DNA from: Hyphomicrobiaceae bacterium
Lineage (GTDB): Bacteria; Pseudomonadota; Alphaproteobacteria; Rhizobiales; Hyphomicrobiaceae
Length of the DNA stretch: 64,000 nt
Assembly: GCA_022844225.1 (NCBI GenBank)
Contig: JALHMC010000013.1
Span: forward strand, 21,163 to 85,162
Direction: 5' to 3'
The notes beneath the pieces were generated by a model. It was not told where the DNA came from. It ran no database searches and worked only from the letters and a program-made list of their open reading frames with translations. The translations under genes were made by a program, and so were the position numbers. Below, one piece after another: positions 52,975 through 61,570 of the stretch (position 1 is the first letter of the stretch; each line of letters begins with the position of its first letter).

Positions 52975-53865
52975 ATGCTCACGCATCGCCCAGGACCGAT
53001 CCTCATTGCTGGCCCAACCGCATCGGGAAAGTCGGCGCTTGCCCTCGAGCGTGCCGAAGCCTGCGGGGGGGTCGTGATCAATGCCGATTCGATGCAGGTC
53101 TATGCCGAGCTCAGCATCCTGTCGGCCCGGCCCAGCGCCCAGGACGAGGCGCGTGCACCCCACCGCCTCTACGGTCACGTCCCGGCCAGCGAAGCCTATT
53201 CCGTGGCGCGGTGGCTCGAAGACGTGGCGCGCGTCCTCGCAGAGGCGACCGCAAGTGGCCGACGGCCAATCATTGTCGGGGGCACAGGTCTCTATTTCCA
53301 AGCCCTCACCGAGGGCCTGTCGCCGCTCCCTCCCATCCCGGCCGACCTGAGGGAGCACTGGAGACGTCTGTCCCAACAGGTGGAGCCCGCGGCGCTGCAC
53401 GCAATGCTTCGGGATCGAGATCCCGTCATGGCGGATCGGCTATCGCCGTCCGACGCACAACGCATCACGCGGGCGCTCGAAGTTTTGGAAGCAACGGGGC
53501 GATCGCTGGCCGAGTGGCAGATGGTGCGTGCCCGACCTCTCGTGGATCTCACCAGTGCCGAGTGCTGGCTGGTCTCCAGGCCGCGCGGCGAGCTTCATCG
53601 ACGATGTGACCAGCGCTTCGACCTCATGATGCAGGCTGGCGCGCTGCAGGAAGTTAGCGCGCTGATGCAACTCCGTCTGCCTCCAACATTGCCCGCGATG
53701 CGCGCGTTGGGCGTCCGGCCGCTTGCGGCGCATCTGGAGGGGTGGCTGCCGCTCGAGGTGGCGGTCGCTCGGGCCAAAGTCGAGACGCGGCAGTACGTCA
53801 AGCGTCAGGAGACTTGGGCGCGAAGGTATATGGCAGACTGGCAAAGATACGAAATAACGCAATAA
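52975..53865 (+). CDS. miaA: tRNA dimethylallyltransferase
   Basis: MiaA adds a dimethylallyl group to N6 of A37 in tRNAs that read codons starting with U. The 296-residue protein has the P-loop GPTASGKSALA, VINADSMQVYAELSILSARP (catalytic Asp and tRNA contact), HRLYGHVPASEAYSVARW, VGGTGLYFQALTEGL and the C-terminal TRQYVKRQETWARR that contacts tRNA. ATG 52975 gives family-like length; GTG 52924 would add unrelated residues. Its stop codon TAA is part of an inverted repeat in the short region before ilvB. The miaA-ilvB neighbourhood is common in Alphaproteobacteria. Confidence 0.95.
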   Translation: MLTHRPGPILIAGPTASGKSALALERAEACGGVVINADSMQVYAELSILSARPSAQDEARAPHRLYGHVPASEAYSVARWLEDVARVLAEATASGRRPIIVGGTGLYFQALTEGLSPLPPIPADLREHWRRLSQQVEPAALHAMLRDRDPVMADRLSPSDAQRITRALEVLEATGRSLAEWQMVRARPLVDLTSAECWLVSRPRGELHRRCDQRFDLMMQAGALQEVSALMQLRLPPTLPAMRALGVRPLAAHLEGWLPLEVAVARAKVETRQYVKRQETWARRYMADWQRYEITQ

Positions 53866-53913
53866 ACGATGCGAGTGGCTCACGTATTAAGACGTATTAT
53901 TGCGTTTATCGCG
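53858..53913. repeat. Imperfect inverted repeat between miaA and ilvB
   Basis: CGCAATAAACG (53858-53868) and CGTTTATCGCG (53903-53913) pair at 10 of 11 positions across 34 bases in an A/T-rich stretch of a GC-rich genome. It is probably part of the ilvB control region or a weak end for miaA. There is no T-run. Confidence 0.35.
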
Positions 53914-54022
53914 CTTTGATTGACGTTTAATTGCATGAACGTTGACGTCTCCAGCAGCCTTCCGTAACAACGATCTCGGTTGAAGTCCGACACTATTCTT
54001 CCGCTTGAAGGAGACATTCGAC

Positions 54023-55798
54023 ATGGCCCGCACGATGACCGGCGCCGAGATGGTGATCAAAGCCCTTGCCGACCAAGGTGTGGATCTGGTGTTCGGCTAT
54101 CCGGGTGGCGCGGTCCTTCCGATCTACGACGAGATCTTCCAGCAGGAGAAAGTGCGCCATGTCCTGGTTCGCCAGGAGGGCGGCGCAGTTCATGCGGCCG
54201 AGGGTTACGCCCGCGCGACAGGTCGCGTCGGCGTCGTGCTGGTCACGTCTGGGCCCGGGGCGACCAACGCCGTGACGGGGCTGGCCGACGCTCTGATGGA
54301 TTCGATCCCGGTCGTCGTCCTGACAGGGCAGGTCCCCACCCATCTGATCGGCAACGATGCCTTCCAGGAGTGCGATACGGTCGGCATTACGCGCCCCTGC
54401 ACCAAGCACAATTGGCTTGTGAAGAATGTCAACGATCTCGCCCGTATCCTGCATGAAGCCTTCCACATCGCCAGAAGCGGGCGTCCAGGGCCTGTTGTCG
54501 TGGACATCCCGAAGGACGTGCAATTCGCGATGGGCACCTACGTCGGCCCGTCGACCGCATCGATCGCCCACAAGAGCTACCGGCCGCGATTGAAGGCGGA
54601 ACAGTCTTCTGTCGAGGCGGCGGTGGAGGTGATGGCGAAAGCCAAGCGCCCGATGTTCTACACCGGCGGTGGGGTCATTAATTCAGGTCCCAAGGCGAGC
54701 CAGCTATTGCGCGAGCTTGTCCGGCTCACCGGCTTCCCAATCACATCGACGCTGATGGGTCTGGGTGCCTACCCGGCCTCGGACAAACAATGGTTGGGCA
54801 TGCTCGGCATGCACGGCACCTACGAGGCGAACATGGCCATGCACGGCTGTGATGTGCTGATCAACATCGGTGCTCGTTTCGACGATCGGATCACCGGCCG
54901 CATCGATGCCTTCTCGCCCAACTCGACCAAGATCCACGTCGACATCGACCCGTCCTCGATCAACAAGAACGTCAAAGTCCAGATCCCCGTCATTGGCGAC
55001 TGCGCCTATGTGCTCGAGGACATGTTGCGCCTGTGGAAAACCAAGGCCGGCCAGCCTGACAAAGCGGCCCAGAAGGCATGGTGGAAGGAAATCGACGGTT
55101 GGCGGCAGCGCGACTCGCTCAAGTATCGCAAAGCCCCAGACCTGATCATGCCGCAAGAGGCCATCGAGCGCGTCTACCTCGCGACCAAGAACCGCGACAC
55201 CTACGTCACGACCGACGTCGGCCAGCACCAGATGTGGGCGGCGCAATTCTATAAGCTCGAGGAGCCCAATCGCTGGATGACGTCGGGTGGCCTCGGCACC
55301 ATGGGCTATGGCTTGCCGGCTGCGATCGGCGTGCAACTCGCCCATCCGAAATCGACGGTCGTCTGCTTCACGGGTGATGCCTCGATCCTGATGAACATTC
55401 AGGAGATGTCGACGGCGGTCCAATACAAGCTGCCCATCAAGATCGTCATCCTGAACAACCAGTACATGGGCATGGTCCGCCAATGGCAGCAACTGCTGCA
55501 CGGCAACCGCTACTCCGAGAGCTATACCGAGGCGCTCCCGGATTTCGTCAAACTTGCAGAGGCCTACGGCGGGGTCGGGATGCGCTGCGACAGCCCGGGT
55601 GAACTCGACGCCGCGATCAAGGCAATGCTCGAAGTGACGGACCGTCCCGTCCTCTTCGATTGCCGCGTCGCAAAGCTCGCGAACTGCTTCCCGATGATTC
55701 CGTCCGGCAAGGCGCACAACGAGATGCTGATGGGCGAGAACGTCACCGACGAGGACGTCGGCAGGGCGATCGGCAAGGAAGGCAAGATGCTGGTTTGA
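54023..55798 (+). CDS. ilvB: Acetolactate synthase large subunit (biosynthetic)
   Basis: ThDP enzyme of 591 residues that makes acetolactate or acetohydroxybutyrate for valine, leucine and isoleucine synthesis. The ThDP-activating glutamate is in VRQEGGAVHAAEGYARATG. FGYPGGAVLPIYDEI, LVTSGPGATNAVTGLADALM, the FAD-region motif NIGARFDDRITGR, and the ThDP/Mg motif GDASILMNIQEM with NNQYMGMVRQWQ are all present. AAGGAG lies 9 bases before ATG 54023; a TTG 18 bases upstream is the alternative. The small subunit gene ilvH is 2.7 kb away rather than adjacent. A 10-bp stem-loop follows the stop. Confidence 0.95.
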   Translation: MARTMTGAEMVIKALADQGVDLVFGYPGGAVLPIYDEIFQQEKVRHVLVRQEGGAVHAAEGYARATGRVGVVLVTSGPGATNAVTGLADALMDSIPVVVLTGQVPTHLIGNDAFQECDTVGITRPCTKHNWLVKNVNDLARILHEAFHIARSGRPGPVVVDIPKDVQFAMGTYVGPSTASIAHKSYRPRLKAEQSSVEAAVEVMAKAKRPMFYTGGGVINSGPKASQLLRELVRLTGFPITSTLMGLGAYPASDKQWLGMLGMHGTYEANMAMHGCDVLINIGARFDDRITGRIDAFSPNSTKIHVDIDPSSINKNVKVQIPVIGDCAYVLEDMLRLWKTKAGQPDKAAQKAWWKEIDGWRQRDSLKYRKAPDLIMPQEAIERVYLATKNRDTYVTTDVGQHQMWAAQFYKLEEPNRWMTSGGLGTMGYGLPAAIGVQLAHPKSTVVCFTGDASILMNIQEMSTAVQYKLPIKIVILNNQYMGMVRQWQQLLHGNRYSESYTEALPDFVKLAEAYGGVGMRCDSPGELDAAIKAMLEVTDRPVLFDCRVAKLANCFPMIPSGKAHNEMLMGENVTDEDVGRAIGKEGKMLV

Positions 55799-55859
55799 GG
55801 TGTGTCGCCGCCGCGATCTGGGCTCGGTGCAGTCGCTGGCGGCGTGGGCGTGACCAACC

Positions 55860-55884
55860 GGATCGCCGCTCAGTGCGGCGATCC
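55860..55884. terminator. Stem-loop between ilvB and the ygiC-like gene
   Basis: A perfect 10-bp stem, GGATCGCCGC (55860-55869) with GCGGCGATCC (55875-55884), loop TCAGT, lies between two convergent genes. T-runs are weak on both strands, so termination efficiency is uncertain. Confidence 0.65.
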
Positions 55885-55891
55885 AATTCCC

Positions 55892-57067
55892 TCAATCCAG
55901 GATCACATGCGGCACGAAGCGCGCAGCATCCGTCGTGATATCGCCATCCCCTTCGCGGATGCCGAGGCCCGCCGGCATGCCAGCAATCAGCCACACACCG
56001 CACACCGGACGCCGGCCCTGGAAGCGGGGCAGGGGATGCCACGCCTGTACGATGTGGCCTTCCGCTCCATAGGGTCCCGGCGAGACCGTCGGCACCGCCT
56101 GTCGGCCTGCGCGGCCCGGCAGAACGACTTCGATGTTGGCGCCCTCCCGAGAGTAGATCGGCTTGCGGACATAGCGCCCGTTGAGATCCGCCGCTCTTGG
56201 ATCTCCGTCAAAAAAGGCCGGCAGCAGGTTGGGATGGCCAGGAAAGGCTTCCCAGAGCAGCGCCATCAGCCCCTTGTTCGAAAGTATGGTCTTCCACGCC
56301 GGCTCGATGAAGCGACAGCCCGAGTCGGGAATGTGCACGGCGAACGGCTCGGCAAGGAGCCATTCCCAGGGATACAGCTTAAACAGCGAGCCGATCAGCC
56401 GGTCCTCGCCGTCTGTGAAACGGCCGCGCGCGTCGACGCCGATCTCCTCGATGCCCAACGTGAAAGCAGTCAATCCCGCCTGCCGAGCGCAGTCGGCGAG
56501 GTAGTTGACGGTCCCCATATCCTCGGTGCTGGCAGCCGTTGCTGTAAGGTGCAGGGGGCCCTGCACACCGATACGGCCCAGGGCGTCGACGAGCCGCTCA
56601 TGCATCGAGTTGAACTGGTCGGCATCGGCCGGCAAGCAGCCACGCTCGCGCATCTGCTCGAGCCAGACCCACTGGAACACCGCGCTCTCATACAGAGACG
56701 TCGGCGTGTCGGCATTGTACTCGTAGAGCTTGGCGGGCCCGTTGCCGGAGTAGGCAAGGTCCATGCGGCCGTAAAGATGACGCTCCCGGTTGCGCCAGCT
56801 GGCGGCGACGTAATCCCAATACCTTTCCGGAATTCGCAACTTCGCGAGCGTGTGCTCGTCGGCAACGGCTCGCGAAACGATATCGAGGCACATGCCCTCG
56901 AGTTCTTCCGCGGGCGCCTCGAGGTCGTTCTCGATCTCGGCCAGCGTCAGGGCGTAGCAGTGGCTCTCGTCCCAGTAGACTGTGCTGCCGGGGGAGTGAA
57001 AATTGAAGCCGTGCTCTTCGGCCGTAGCCCGCCAATCGGGGCGCGGCTCGGTCACTCGCCGATCCAT
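55892..57067 (-). CDS. Glutathionylspermidine synthase-family ATP-grasp protein (YgiC-like)
   Basis: A 391-residue ATP-grasp amide ligase of the GSP-synthase group. Visible motifs: YWDESHCYALTLAEIENDLE, the acidic/nucleotide segment LYEYNADTPTSLYESAVFQW, LFKLYPWEWLLAEPF and RYVRKPIYSREGANIEVV, which carry the ATP- and magnesium-binding residues. There is no amidase domain, so it is the YgiC type rather than bifunctional Gss. The reaction is probably ATP-driven peptide or polyamine ligation, but no substrate is proven. It starts 6 bases after the YgiB-like lipoprotein gene. This ygiB-ygiC pairing is widespread and suggests action on a cell-envelope component. Confidence 0.88.
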   Translation of the reverse strand: MDRRVTEPRPDWRATAEEHGFNFHSPGSTVYWDESHCYALTLAEIENDLEAPAEELEGMCLDIVSRAVADEHTLAKLRIPERYWDYVAASWRNRERHLYGRMDLAYSGNGPAKLYEYNADTPTSLYESAVFQWVWLEQMRERGCLPADADQFNSMHERLVDALGRIGVQGPLHLTATAASTEDMGTVNYLADCARQAGLTAFTLGIEEIGVDARGRFTDGEDRLIGSLFKLYPWEWLLAEPFAVHIPDSGCRFIEPAWKTILSNKGLMALLWEAFPGHPNLLPAFFDGDPRAADLNGRYVRKPIYSREGANIEVVLPGRAGRQAVPTVSPGPYGAEGHIVQAWHPLPRFQGRRPVCGVWLIAGMPAGLGIREGDGDITTDAARFVPHVILD

Positions 57068-57073
57068 GCGATC

Positions 57074-57649
57074 TCAGCCTCCCGACGACACCTTAGCGCC
57101 GTCCGATGCGGACGGGGAGCTCGCGACTTTGGCTGCCGTTCCGCCGAAACCACCGCGCGATTGCGTGTGGGCCTTCGCGACTTGGGCTGCCGACGGGGCG
57201 GCTGTTGCGCCACGCGGGACGGCGGAATTGGCGCCATTGCCCATGAGCGGCACTCCGGTCGCGGTGGCGCGTCCGGTCGGACTCGCGGCATTGGCGACGA
57301 CGGGCTGCGGCTGCATGCGAGAGCCAATTGCGGCGCCCATCATGAAACCGAGCATCGAGGGCCGCCAACTGCCATCCCGGCTGCTCGGGCGGTCGAGTTC
57401 GCAGCTCTCGGGGCCAGCGTTTTCCTCGCACTCGGCCTTCGATTCGTATTTCGGGTAGGCTTGCTCGTAGGCGTTCTCGGCGGCGACGAACGAGGCGTTG
57501 CATTGGGCCTGCGCGAAGCCGTCGGCCACACATTCGGCAACGGACGCATAAGCTTTGACCGGAACAATTTCGTTCGGATCCTCACAGGCCGCCAGGACCA
57601 ACGCGCTTGCACCCATGCTGAACAGGGCGACATACCGTGAACGCTTCAT
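57074..57649 (-). CDS. DUF1190 family lipoprotein (YgiB-like)
   Basis: A 191-residue protein with a lipoprotein signal: basic KRSRY, then VALFSMGASALVLAAC with the lipobox LAAC. The conserved DUF1190 region follows (KAYASVAECVADGFAQAQC, then AECEENAGPESCEL), with cysteines likely in disulfides. The C-terminal 80 residues are Gly/Ala/Ser/Pro-rich and probably disordered, also usual for the family. The gene is directly upstream of ygiC with 6 bases between. It is probably exported and attached to a membrane. Start ATG 57649 was chosen so that the basic residues begin the signal peptide. Function unknown. Confidence 0.84.
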   Translation of the reverse strand: MKRSRYVALFSMGASALVLAACEDPNEIVPVKAYASVAECVADGFAQAQCNASFVAAENAYEQAYPKYESKAECEENAGPESCELDRPSSRDGSWRPSMLGFMMGAAIGSRMQPQPVVANAASPTGRATATGVPLMGNGANSAVPRGATAAPSAAQVAKAHTQSRGGFGGTAAKVASSPSASDGAKVSSGG

Positions 57650-57770
57650 ACTCCTACCCCTCGACACAGAGCTTCGGAATGAGGGTAGCCCGGAGGTGTT
57701 CTTTTCTCGTTAAGACGATAATCCGCCTACGCAAAATCTAACTGGACCCACCACCGGCCGGGACGATCAC

Positions 57771-58481
57771 ATGCAACTCTATATCGCCAACAAGCTCTAC
57801 TCGTCGTGGTCGCTCCGACCCTGGCTGCTCATGACCGCCCTCGATATTCCGTTCGAGGAGACAGTAATCCCGATGTACTTCCCGGACAGCAAAGCGCGCA
57901 TGCTCGACGTGTCACCGACGGGGAAGATGCCCTGTCTCGTCGACGGTGAGGTCAAGGTCTGGGAAAGCATCGCCATCATCGAGTATCTGCATGAGACGTA
58001 CCCGGCCAAGGGGGTGTGGCCGGCGGAAGCTGCCGCGCGCGCCCACGCCCGGGCTACCGCAGCCGAGATGCACGCCGGCTTCCAGGCGCTTCGCAATTCC
58101 TGCCCGATGAACCTGGGGAAGCGATTCCACCCCCGGGACCTCGGATCGGATGTTGCCGATAACGTGAGGCGTTTCCAAGGTATGGTATCCGACTGCCGGC
58201 GGAGGTTCGGAAGCGGCGGCGATTTCCTCTATGGACGCTTCTCGGCGGCCGACGCCATGTATGCTCCGCTCGCAACCCGGCTCGATACGTATCAGGTCGA
58301 GCTGGCACCCCAGACCCGGGCTTACGTCAACGCCATCCTCTCGCATCCGGCCTTCCGCCAATGGCGCGCGGCGGCGCTGGCTGAGCCGTGGGGGATCACC
58401 CACTACGAGGACGGTTGGAGCACGGCCGAGACCTTTCACACCCCCTCCATCCTGTCCGGCCAACCCCGCGCCGGCGCCTGA
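57771..58481 (+). CDS. Glutathione S-transferase family protein
   Basis: A 236-residue cytosolic GST. The N-terminal thioredoxin-like domain starts MQLYIANKLYSSWSLRPWLL, with Ser in KLYSSWSLRPW the probable residue activating glutathione. The conserved cis-Pro loop is VSPTGKMPCL, and the gamma-glutamyl-binding VWESIAIIEYL follows. The C-terminal helical domain includes FLYGRFSAADAMYAPLATRL, with the N-capping-box-like FSAADAMYA. It resembles the zeta/maleylacetoacetate isomerase-like branch, but the class is uncertain. It lies 18 bases upstream of ilvH and is probably co-transcribed with it. No functional link to branched-chain amino acids is known to me. Confidence 0.9.
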   Translation: MQLYIANKLYSSWSLRPWLLMTALDIPFEETVIPMYFPDSKARMLDVSPTGKMPCLVDGEVKVWESIAIIEYLHETYPAKGVWPAEAAARAHARATAAEMHAGFQALRNSCPMNLGKRFHPRDLGSDVADNVRRFQGMVSDCRRRFGSGGDFLYGRFSAADAMYAPLATRLDTYQVELAPQTRAYVNAILSHPAFRQWRAAALAEPWGITHYEDGWSTAETFHTPSILSGQPRAGA

Positions 58482-58499
58482 ACCAAAGAGGACCCGATC

Positions 58500-59060
58500 A
58501 TGTCGCAGAAGGGAACCGGCTCGGCCTATTTCATCGAGGAGAGCAAGCAGGAGCTGGTCCGGCATACGCTGTCGATCCTGGTCGACAACGAGCCGGGCGT
58601 GCTTTCTCGAATTGCCGGCCTCTTTTCGGGGCGCGGCTACAATATCGAGAGCCTCACCGTCTCCGAGACCGAGCACGAGAAGCATCTCTCGCGCTTTACG
58701 ATCGTGACGAAGGGGACGCCCATGGTGCTCGAGCAGATCAAGAATCAGCTCGATCGTATGGTGCCGGTGCACCGGGTCATCGATCTGACGGTCGAGGCTG
58801 ATCCGCTCGAGCGCGAGCTTGCGCTCGTCAAGGTGGCGGGGCGTGGCGAGAAGCGCATCGAGGCGCTTCGGCTCGCTGAAATCTTCAAGGCGCGCGTGAT
58901 CGATGCCTCGATCGAGCATTTCGTGTTCGAGATCACGGGGCCATCGTCCGAAATCGAGCAGTTCCTGTCGATCATGAAGGAGCTGGGTCTGGTCGAGGTT
59001 TCGCGCACGGGCATTGCCGCCATCAGCCGTGGTGCGCAGGGCATGGGCGGGCGAAGCTGA
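58500..59060 (+). CDS. ilvH: Acetolactate synthase regulatory small subunit
   Basis: A 186-residue regulatory subunit that activates IlvB and gives feedback inhibition by valine. The N-terminal ACT domain shows HTLSILVDNEPGVLSRIAGL and FSGRGYNIESLTVSETE, the canonical valine-binding region. The C-terminal half (RELALVKVAGRGEKR and VFEITGPSSEIEQFLSIM) is the second ACT-like domain of larger IlvH proteins. It is 18 bases after the GST gene. Separation from ilvB by three genes, two on the other strand, is unusual, so balanced expression of both subunits must rely on separate promoters. Confidence 0.95.
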   Translation: MSQKGTGSAYFIEESKQELVRHTLSILVDNEPGVLSRIAGLFSGRGYNIESLTVSETEHEKHLSRFTIVTKGTPMVLEQIKNQLDRMVPVHRVIDLTVEADPLERELALVKVAGRGEKRIEALRLAEIFKARVIDASIEHFVFEITGPSSEIEQFLSIMKELGLVEVSRTGIAAISRGAQGMGGRS

Positions 59061-59080
59061 GGCTCCGGATGATCTGACAT

Positions 59081-59704
59081 ATGCCGCCGATTGATCTGCT
59101 GCTCGGTCTCGTCGTGTTCGCGGCCGTGACCTGTTTCACTCCGGGCCCGAACAACACGATGCTGATGGCTTCAGGCCTCAATTTCGGCATGCGTCGGACG
59201 TTGCCGCATGTGTTGGGCGTGACGCTCGGATTTTCGTTCATGGTCCTGGCCGTGGGCCTTGGCATCGGGCAATTGCTCGCGGCTTCCCCGATTGTCTACG
59301 CGGCTCTCAAGACAGCGGCCGTCCTTTATCTGCTTTGGCTGGCGTGGGGGATTGCGACCTCCGGCGGCGTGCGGGATGGCGAGACCGGCGCCCGTCCGTT
59401 GTCGTTCCTGGAGGCCTGCGCCTTCCAATGGATCAATCCCAAAGGCTGGATCATGGCCGTCGGCGCCAGCACGAGCTACGCGATGGCCGGCAGTCTGTTT
59501 GCCAGCGCCGCAGTCGCTGCATCGGTGTTTGCAGTCGTCGGACTGGCCTCGAGCACATCATGGGCGGTCTTCGGAGCTGCGTTCCGGCGTTTATTGACCA
59601 GGCCCGAGCTTCTGCGTGTCGTCAACCTGCTGCTGGCAGCCCTCCTGATCCTGTCGCTTTATCCGGTGCTGAGCGAATTGGCGATGTTCGGCGCCCGCGA
59701 CTGA
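59081..59704 (+). CDS. LysE/RhtB-family amino-acid exporter
   Basis: An inner-membrane protein of 207 residues with about six helices. The LysE motif is FAAVTCFTPGPNNTMLMASG at the end of helix 1, and FQWINPKGWIMAVGA is the second signature. Family members export amino acids such as lysine, threonine, homoserine or leucine. Position 20 bases after ilvH is suggestive of branched-chain amino-acid export, but this is inference. Start ATG 59081 directly precedes the first helix. It is the last gene of the ilvH run; a 119-base gap follows. Confidence 0.9.
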   Translation: MPPIDLLLGLVVFAAVTCFTPGPNNTMLMASGLNFGMRRTLPHVLGVTLGFSFMVLAVGLGIGQLLAASPIVYAALKTAAVLYLLWLAWGIATSGGVRDGETGARPLSFLEACAFQWINPKGWIMAVGASTSYAMAGSLFASAAVAASVFAVVGLASSTSWAVFGAAFRRLLTRPELLRVVNLLLAALLILSLYPVLSELAMFGARD

Positions 59705-59823
59705 TGAAGGCACTGGACGGCCTGTCGTCCACAGCCCCATCGACCGGCCTGGATCGCGAATCGCGGGAATGCTACCGCCATCGGACAGTGCAATCCCTCC
59801 CAACTGAGCGAAGGGTGTCCCGC

Positions 59824-60081
59824 ATGGATAAGCAGCAACTCCTCATCATGCTCGTTATCGGCGCCATAGCCGGTTGGCTGGCGAGTTTCGTCGTCGGGAG
59901 CCCGCGCTGGGGTCTGGTCGGGTATATCGTCGCTGGCGTGATCGGTGGCGTGGTCGGGGGTTGGTTGCTCGATGCCGCCAAGATCCGTGTGAACCTCGGC
60001 CCCCCCTTTGCAAATGCCGTTGCGCAAGGGGCCATCGGCGCCATTGCGGTCATCATCGTCGCGCGAATCCTAGGCGGGTGA
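59824..60081 (+). CDS. GlsB/YeaQ/YmgE family membrane protein, copy 1
   Basis: An 85-residue protein with three hydrophobic segments: QQLLIMLVIGAIAGWLASFV, then LVGYIVAGVIGGVVGGWLL, and AIGAIAVIIVARILGG at the C-terminus. The Gly-rich pattern is that of stress-associated transglycosylase-associated (Tag/YeaQ) proteins, found in the inner membrane with unclear function. ATG 59824 is preceded by GCGAAGGGTGT. A second family member follows 135 bases on. No EcfG-type promoter was found before it. Confidence 0.82.
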   Translation: MDKQQLLIMLVIGAIAGWLASFVVGSPRWGLVGYIVAGVIGGVVGGWLLDAAKIRVNLGPPFANAVAQGAIGAIAVIIVARILGG

Positions 60082-60216
60082 GGGCGGCGACCTCTCTTCA
60101 CATTCGATAACACAGTGTTCATTGCCGCAGGCTTGGCAATAGGTGGCCGCTGCCGTATAAATGATCAATGTTCACTATTAGTGCCCAAACCGGGCCGACA
60201 TTCGGAGTCACACGTC

Positions 60217-60486
60217 ATGGACTACGGACCTTTGATCATGATGGGGCTGATGGGCCTCGTGGCCGGCTGGATCGCCAATCTTCTCCTGGGACGCCAAGGT
60301 GATTTGGTTGGAAGCCTCGTGCCGGGTGTGCTCGGTGCCTACGTGGGGGCTCTTATCCAGAAGCATGCGCAACTCGACCTGATGCGGATCGGCAATCCGC
60401 TGCTCGAGCAACTGGCAGTCGCGGTGATTGGTGCCGTCGTCGTCATTCTCGTTGCGCGCAGCATCGTCAGCGAGCCAAGGCGCTAG
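60217..60486 (+). CDS. GlsB/YeaQ/YmgE family membrane protein, copy 2
   Basis: An 89-residue relative of the preceding gene. The N-terminal helix IMMGLMGLVAGWIANLLLG is followed by the family's GDLVGSLVPGVLGAYVGALI and a last helix LAVAVIGAVVVILVARSIV. The two copies share only modest identity, so this is an old duplication. GGAG lies 9 bases before ATG 60217. The A/T-rich stretch 60090-60185 upstream could contain its own promoter. Function unknown; stress association comes from the family only. Confidence 0.83.
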   Translation: MDYGPLIMMGLMGLVAGWIANLLLGRQGDLVGSLVPGVLGAYVGALIQKHAQLDLMRIGNPLLEQLAVAVIGAVVVILVARSIVSEPRR

Positions 60487-60550
60487 ACAATTCAACGACT
60501 GCGATGGTGCCCCCATTGGCGGCGTACGGCGTCCACGCTACATGTGAGGC

Positions 60551-61492
60551 ATGGTCACCGTCGTCGATACCAAACCTCGTCATCCGGAGAAGGTGCAGCG
60601 TCCGGACAGCCCAATCCTGCGTAAGCCGGACTGGATTCGGGTGCGCGCCCCCACCAGTGCCGAGTATGGCGAGACCCGTCGCATCGTGCGAGAGCACGGC
60701 CTGACGACGGTCTGCGAGGAAGCCGGCTGCCCCAACATCGGGGAGTGCTGGACCAAGCGCCATGCCACGATGATGATCATGGGCGAGGTCTGTACTCGGG
60801 CGTGTGCGTTCTGCAACGTGGCCACGGGCTTGCCAAAGCCTCTCGATGCCGACGAACCGCAGCGGGTGGCTGACGCGGTTGCTAAGCTCGGCCTCGGGCA
60901 TGTCGTAATCACGTCGGTCGATCGCGATGATCTCTCGGATGGCGGTGGCGCCCACTTCGCGGCGGTGATCAGTGCCATCCGGAGTCGAACGCCGGCGACC
61001 AGCATCGAGGTGCTGACGCCGGACTTCCTGCGCAAGGACGGCGCGCTGGAAGCTGTCGTCGCAGCCCGCCCAGACGTGTTCAATCACAACCTCGAAACGG
61101 TGCCTTCGCTCTACCTCCGCATCCGGCCCGGAGCCCGTTATTTCCATTCGCTCCGCTTGCTGCAGCGGGCCAAGGAGATCGACCCGACACTCTTCACCAA
61201 GTCCGGGATCATGGTCGGCCTGGGCGAGTCGCGAGACGAGGTGCTCCAGTTGATGGACGACCTGCGCTCTGCCAACGTCGATTTCCTCACGATCGGCCAG
61301 TATCTGCAACCGACGCGCAAGCACGCCGAGGTGAAGTCATTTGTCACGCCCGAGGAGTTCAAGTCCTACGAGCGGATCGCGCTGGCCAAGGGCTTCCTGC
61401 TCGTCTCGGCTACTCCGTTGACGCGATCGAGCTATCACGCTGATGCGGACTTCGCGCGCCTCAAGGCTGCGCGACTGGCGAGGGGCAGGTAG
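60551..61492 (+). CDS. lipA: Lipoyl synthase
   Basis: Radical-SAM enzyme of 313 residues that inserts two sulfurs into octanoyl chains on lipoyl domains. Both clusters are complete: the auxiliary cluster cysteines in [14 protein letters not shown], the radical-SAM CxxxCxxC in [11 protein letters not shown], and the C-terminal serine ligand in [25 protein letters not shown] and [18 protein letters not shown] are further family motifs. ATG 60551 is the only sensible start. The next gene is COQ10-like, an arrangement frequent in Alphaproteobacteria. Confidence 0.97.
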   Translation: MVTVVDTKPRHPEKVQRPDSPILRKPDWIRVRAPTSAEYGETRRIVREHGLTTVCEEAGCPNIGECWTKRHATMMIMGEVCTRACAFCNVATGLPKPLDADEPQRVADAVAKLGLGHVVITSVDRDDLSDGGGAHFAAVISAIRSRTPATSIEVLTPDFLRKDGALEAVVAARPDVFNHNLETVPSLYLRIRPGARYFHSLRLLQRAKEIDPTLFTKSGIMVGLGESRDEVLQLMDDLRSANVDFLTIGQYLQPTRKHAEVKSFVTPEEFKSYERIALAKGFLLVSATPLTRSSYHADADFARLKAARLARGR

Positions 61493-61570
61493 TGGTTCCC
61501 GAGTTCGACGGCCCGGTCGCGGCAGGATGACGCGCTCGCGCGGGCTGCGGCCGTGCGTTAAATCCAGATC

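Noticed and set aside
53935..53970. A 10-codon frame before ilvB as a possible leader peptide for attenuation
   Set aside because: Few branched-chain codons and no alternative terminator hairpin with a T-run after it.
54704..55717. A 337-codon leftward open frame opposite ilvB
   Set aside because: Shadow of ilvB; no domain and an implausible composition.
55802..57640. A 612-codon rightward open frame opposite ygiC and ygiB
   Set aside because: The opposite strand encodes two recognised families; the long frame has no ribosome site or motif.
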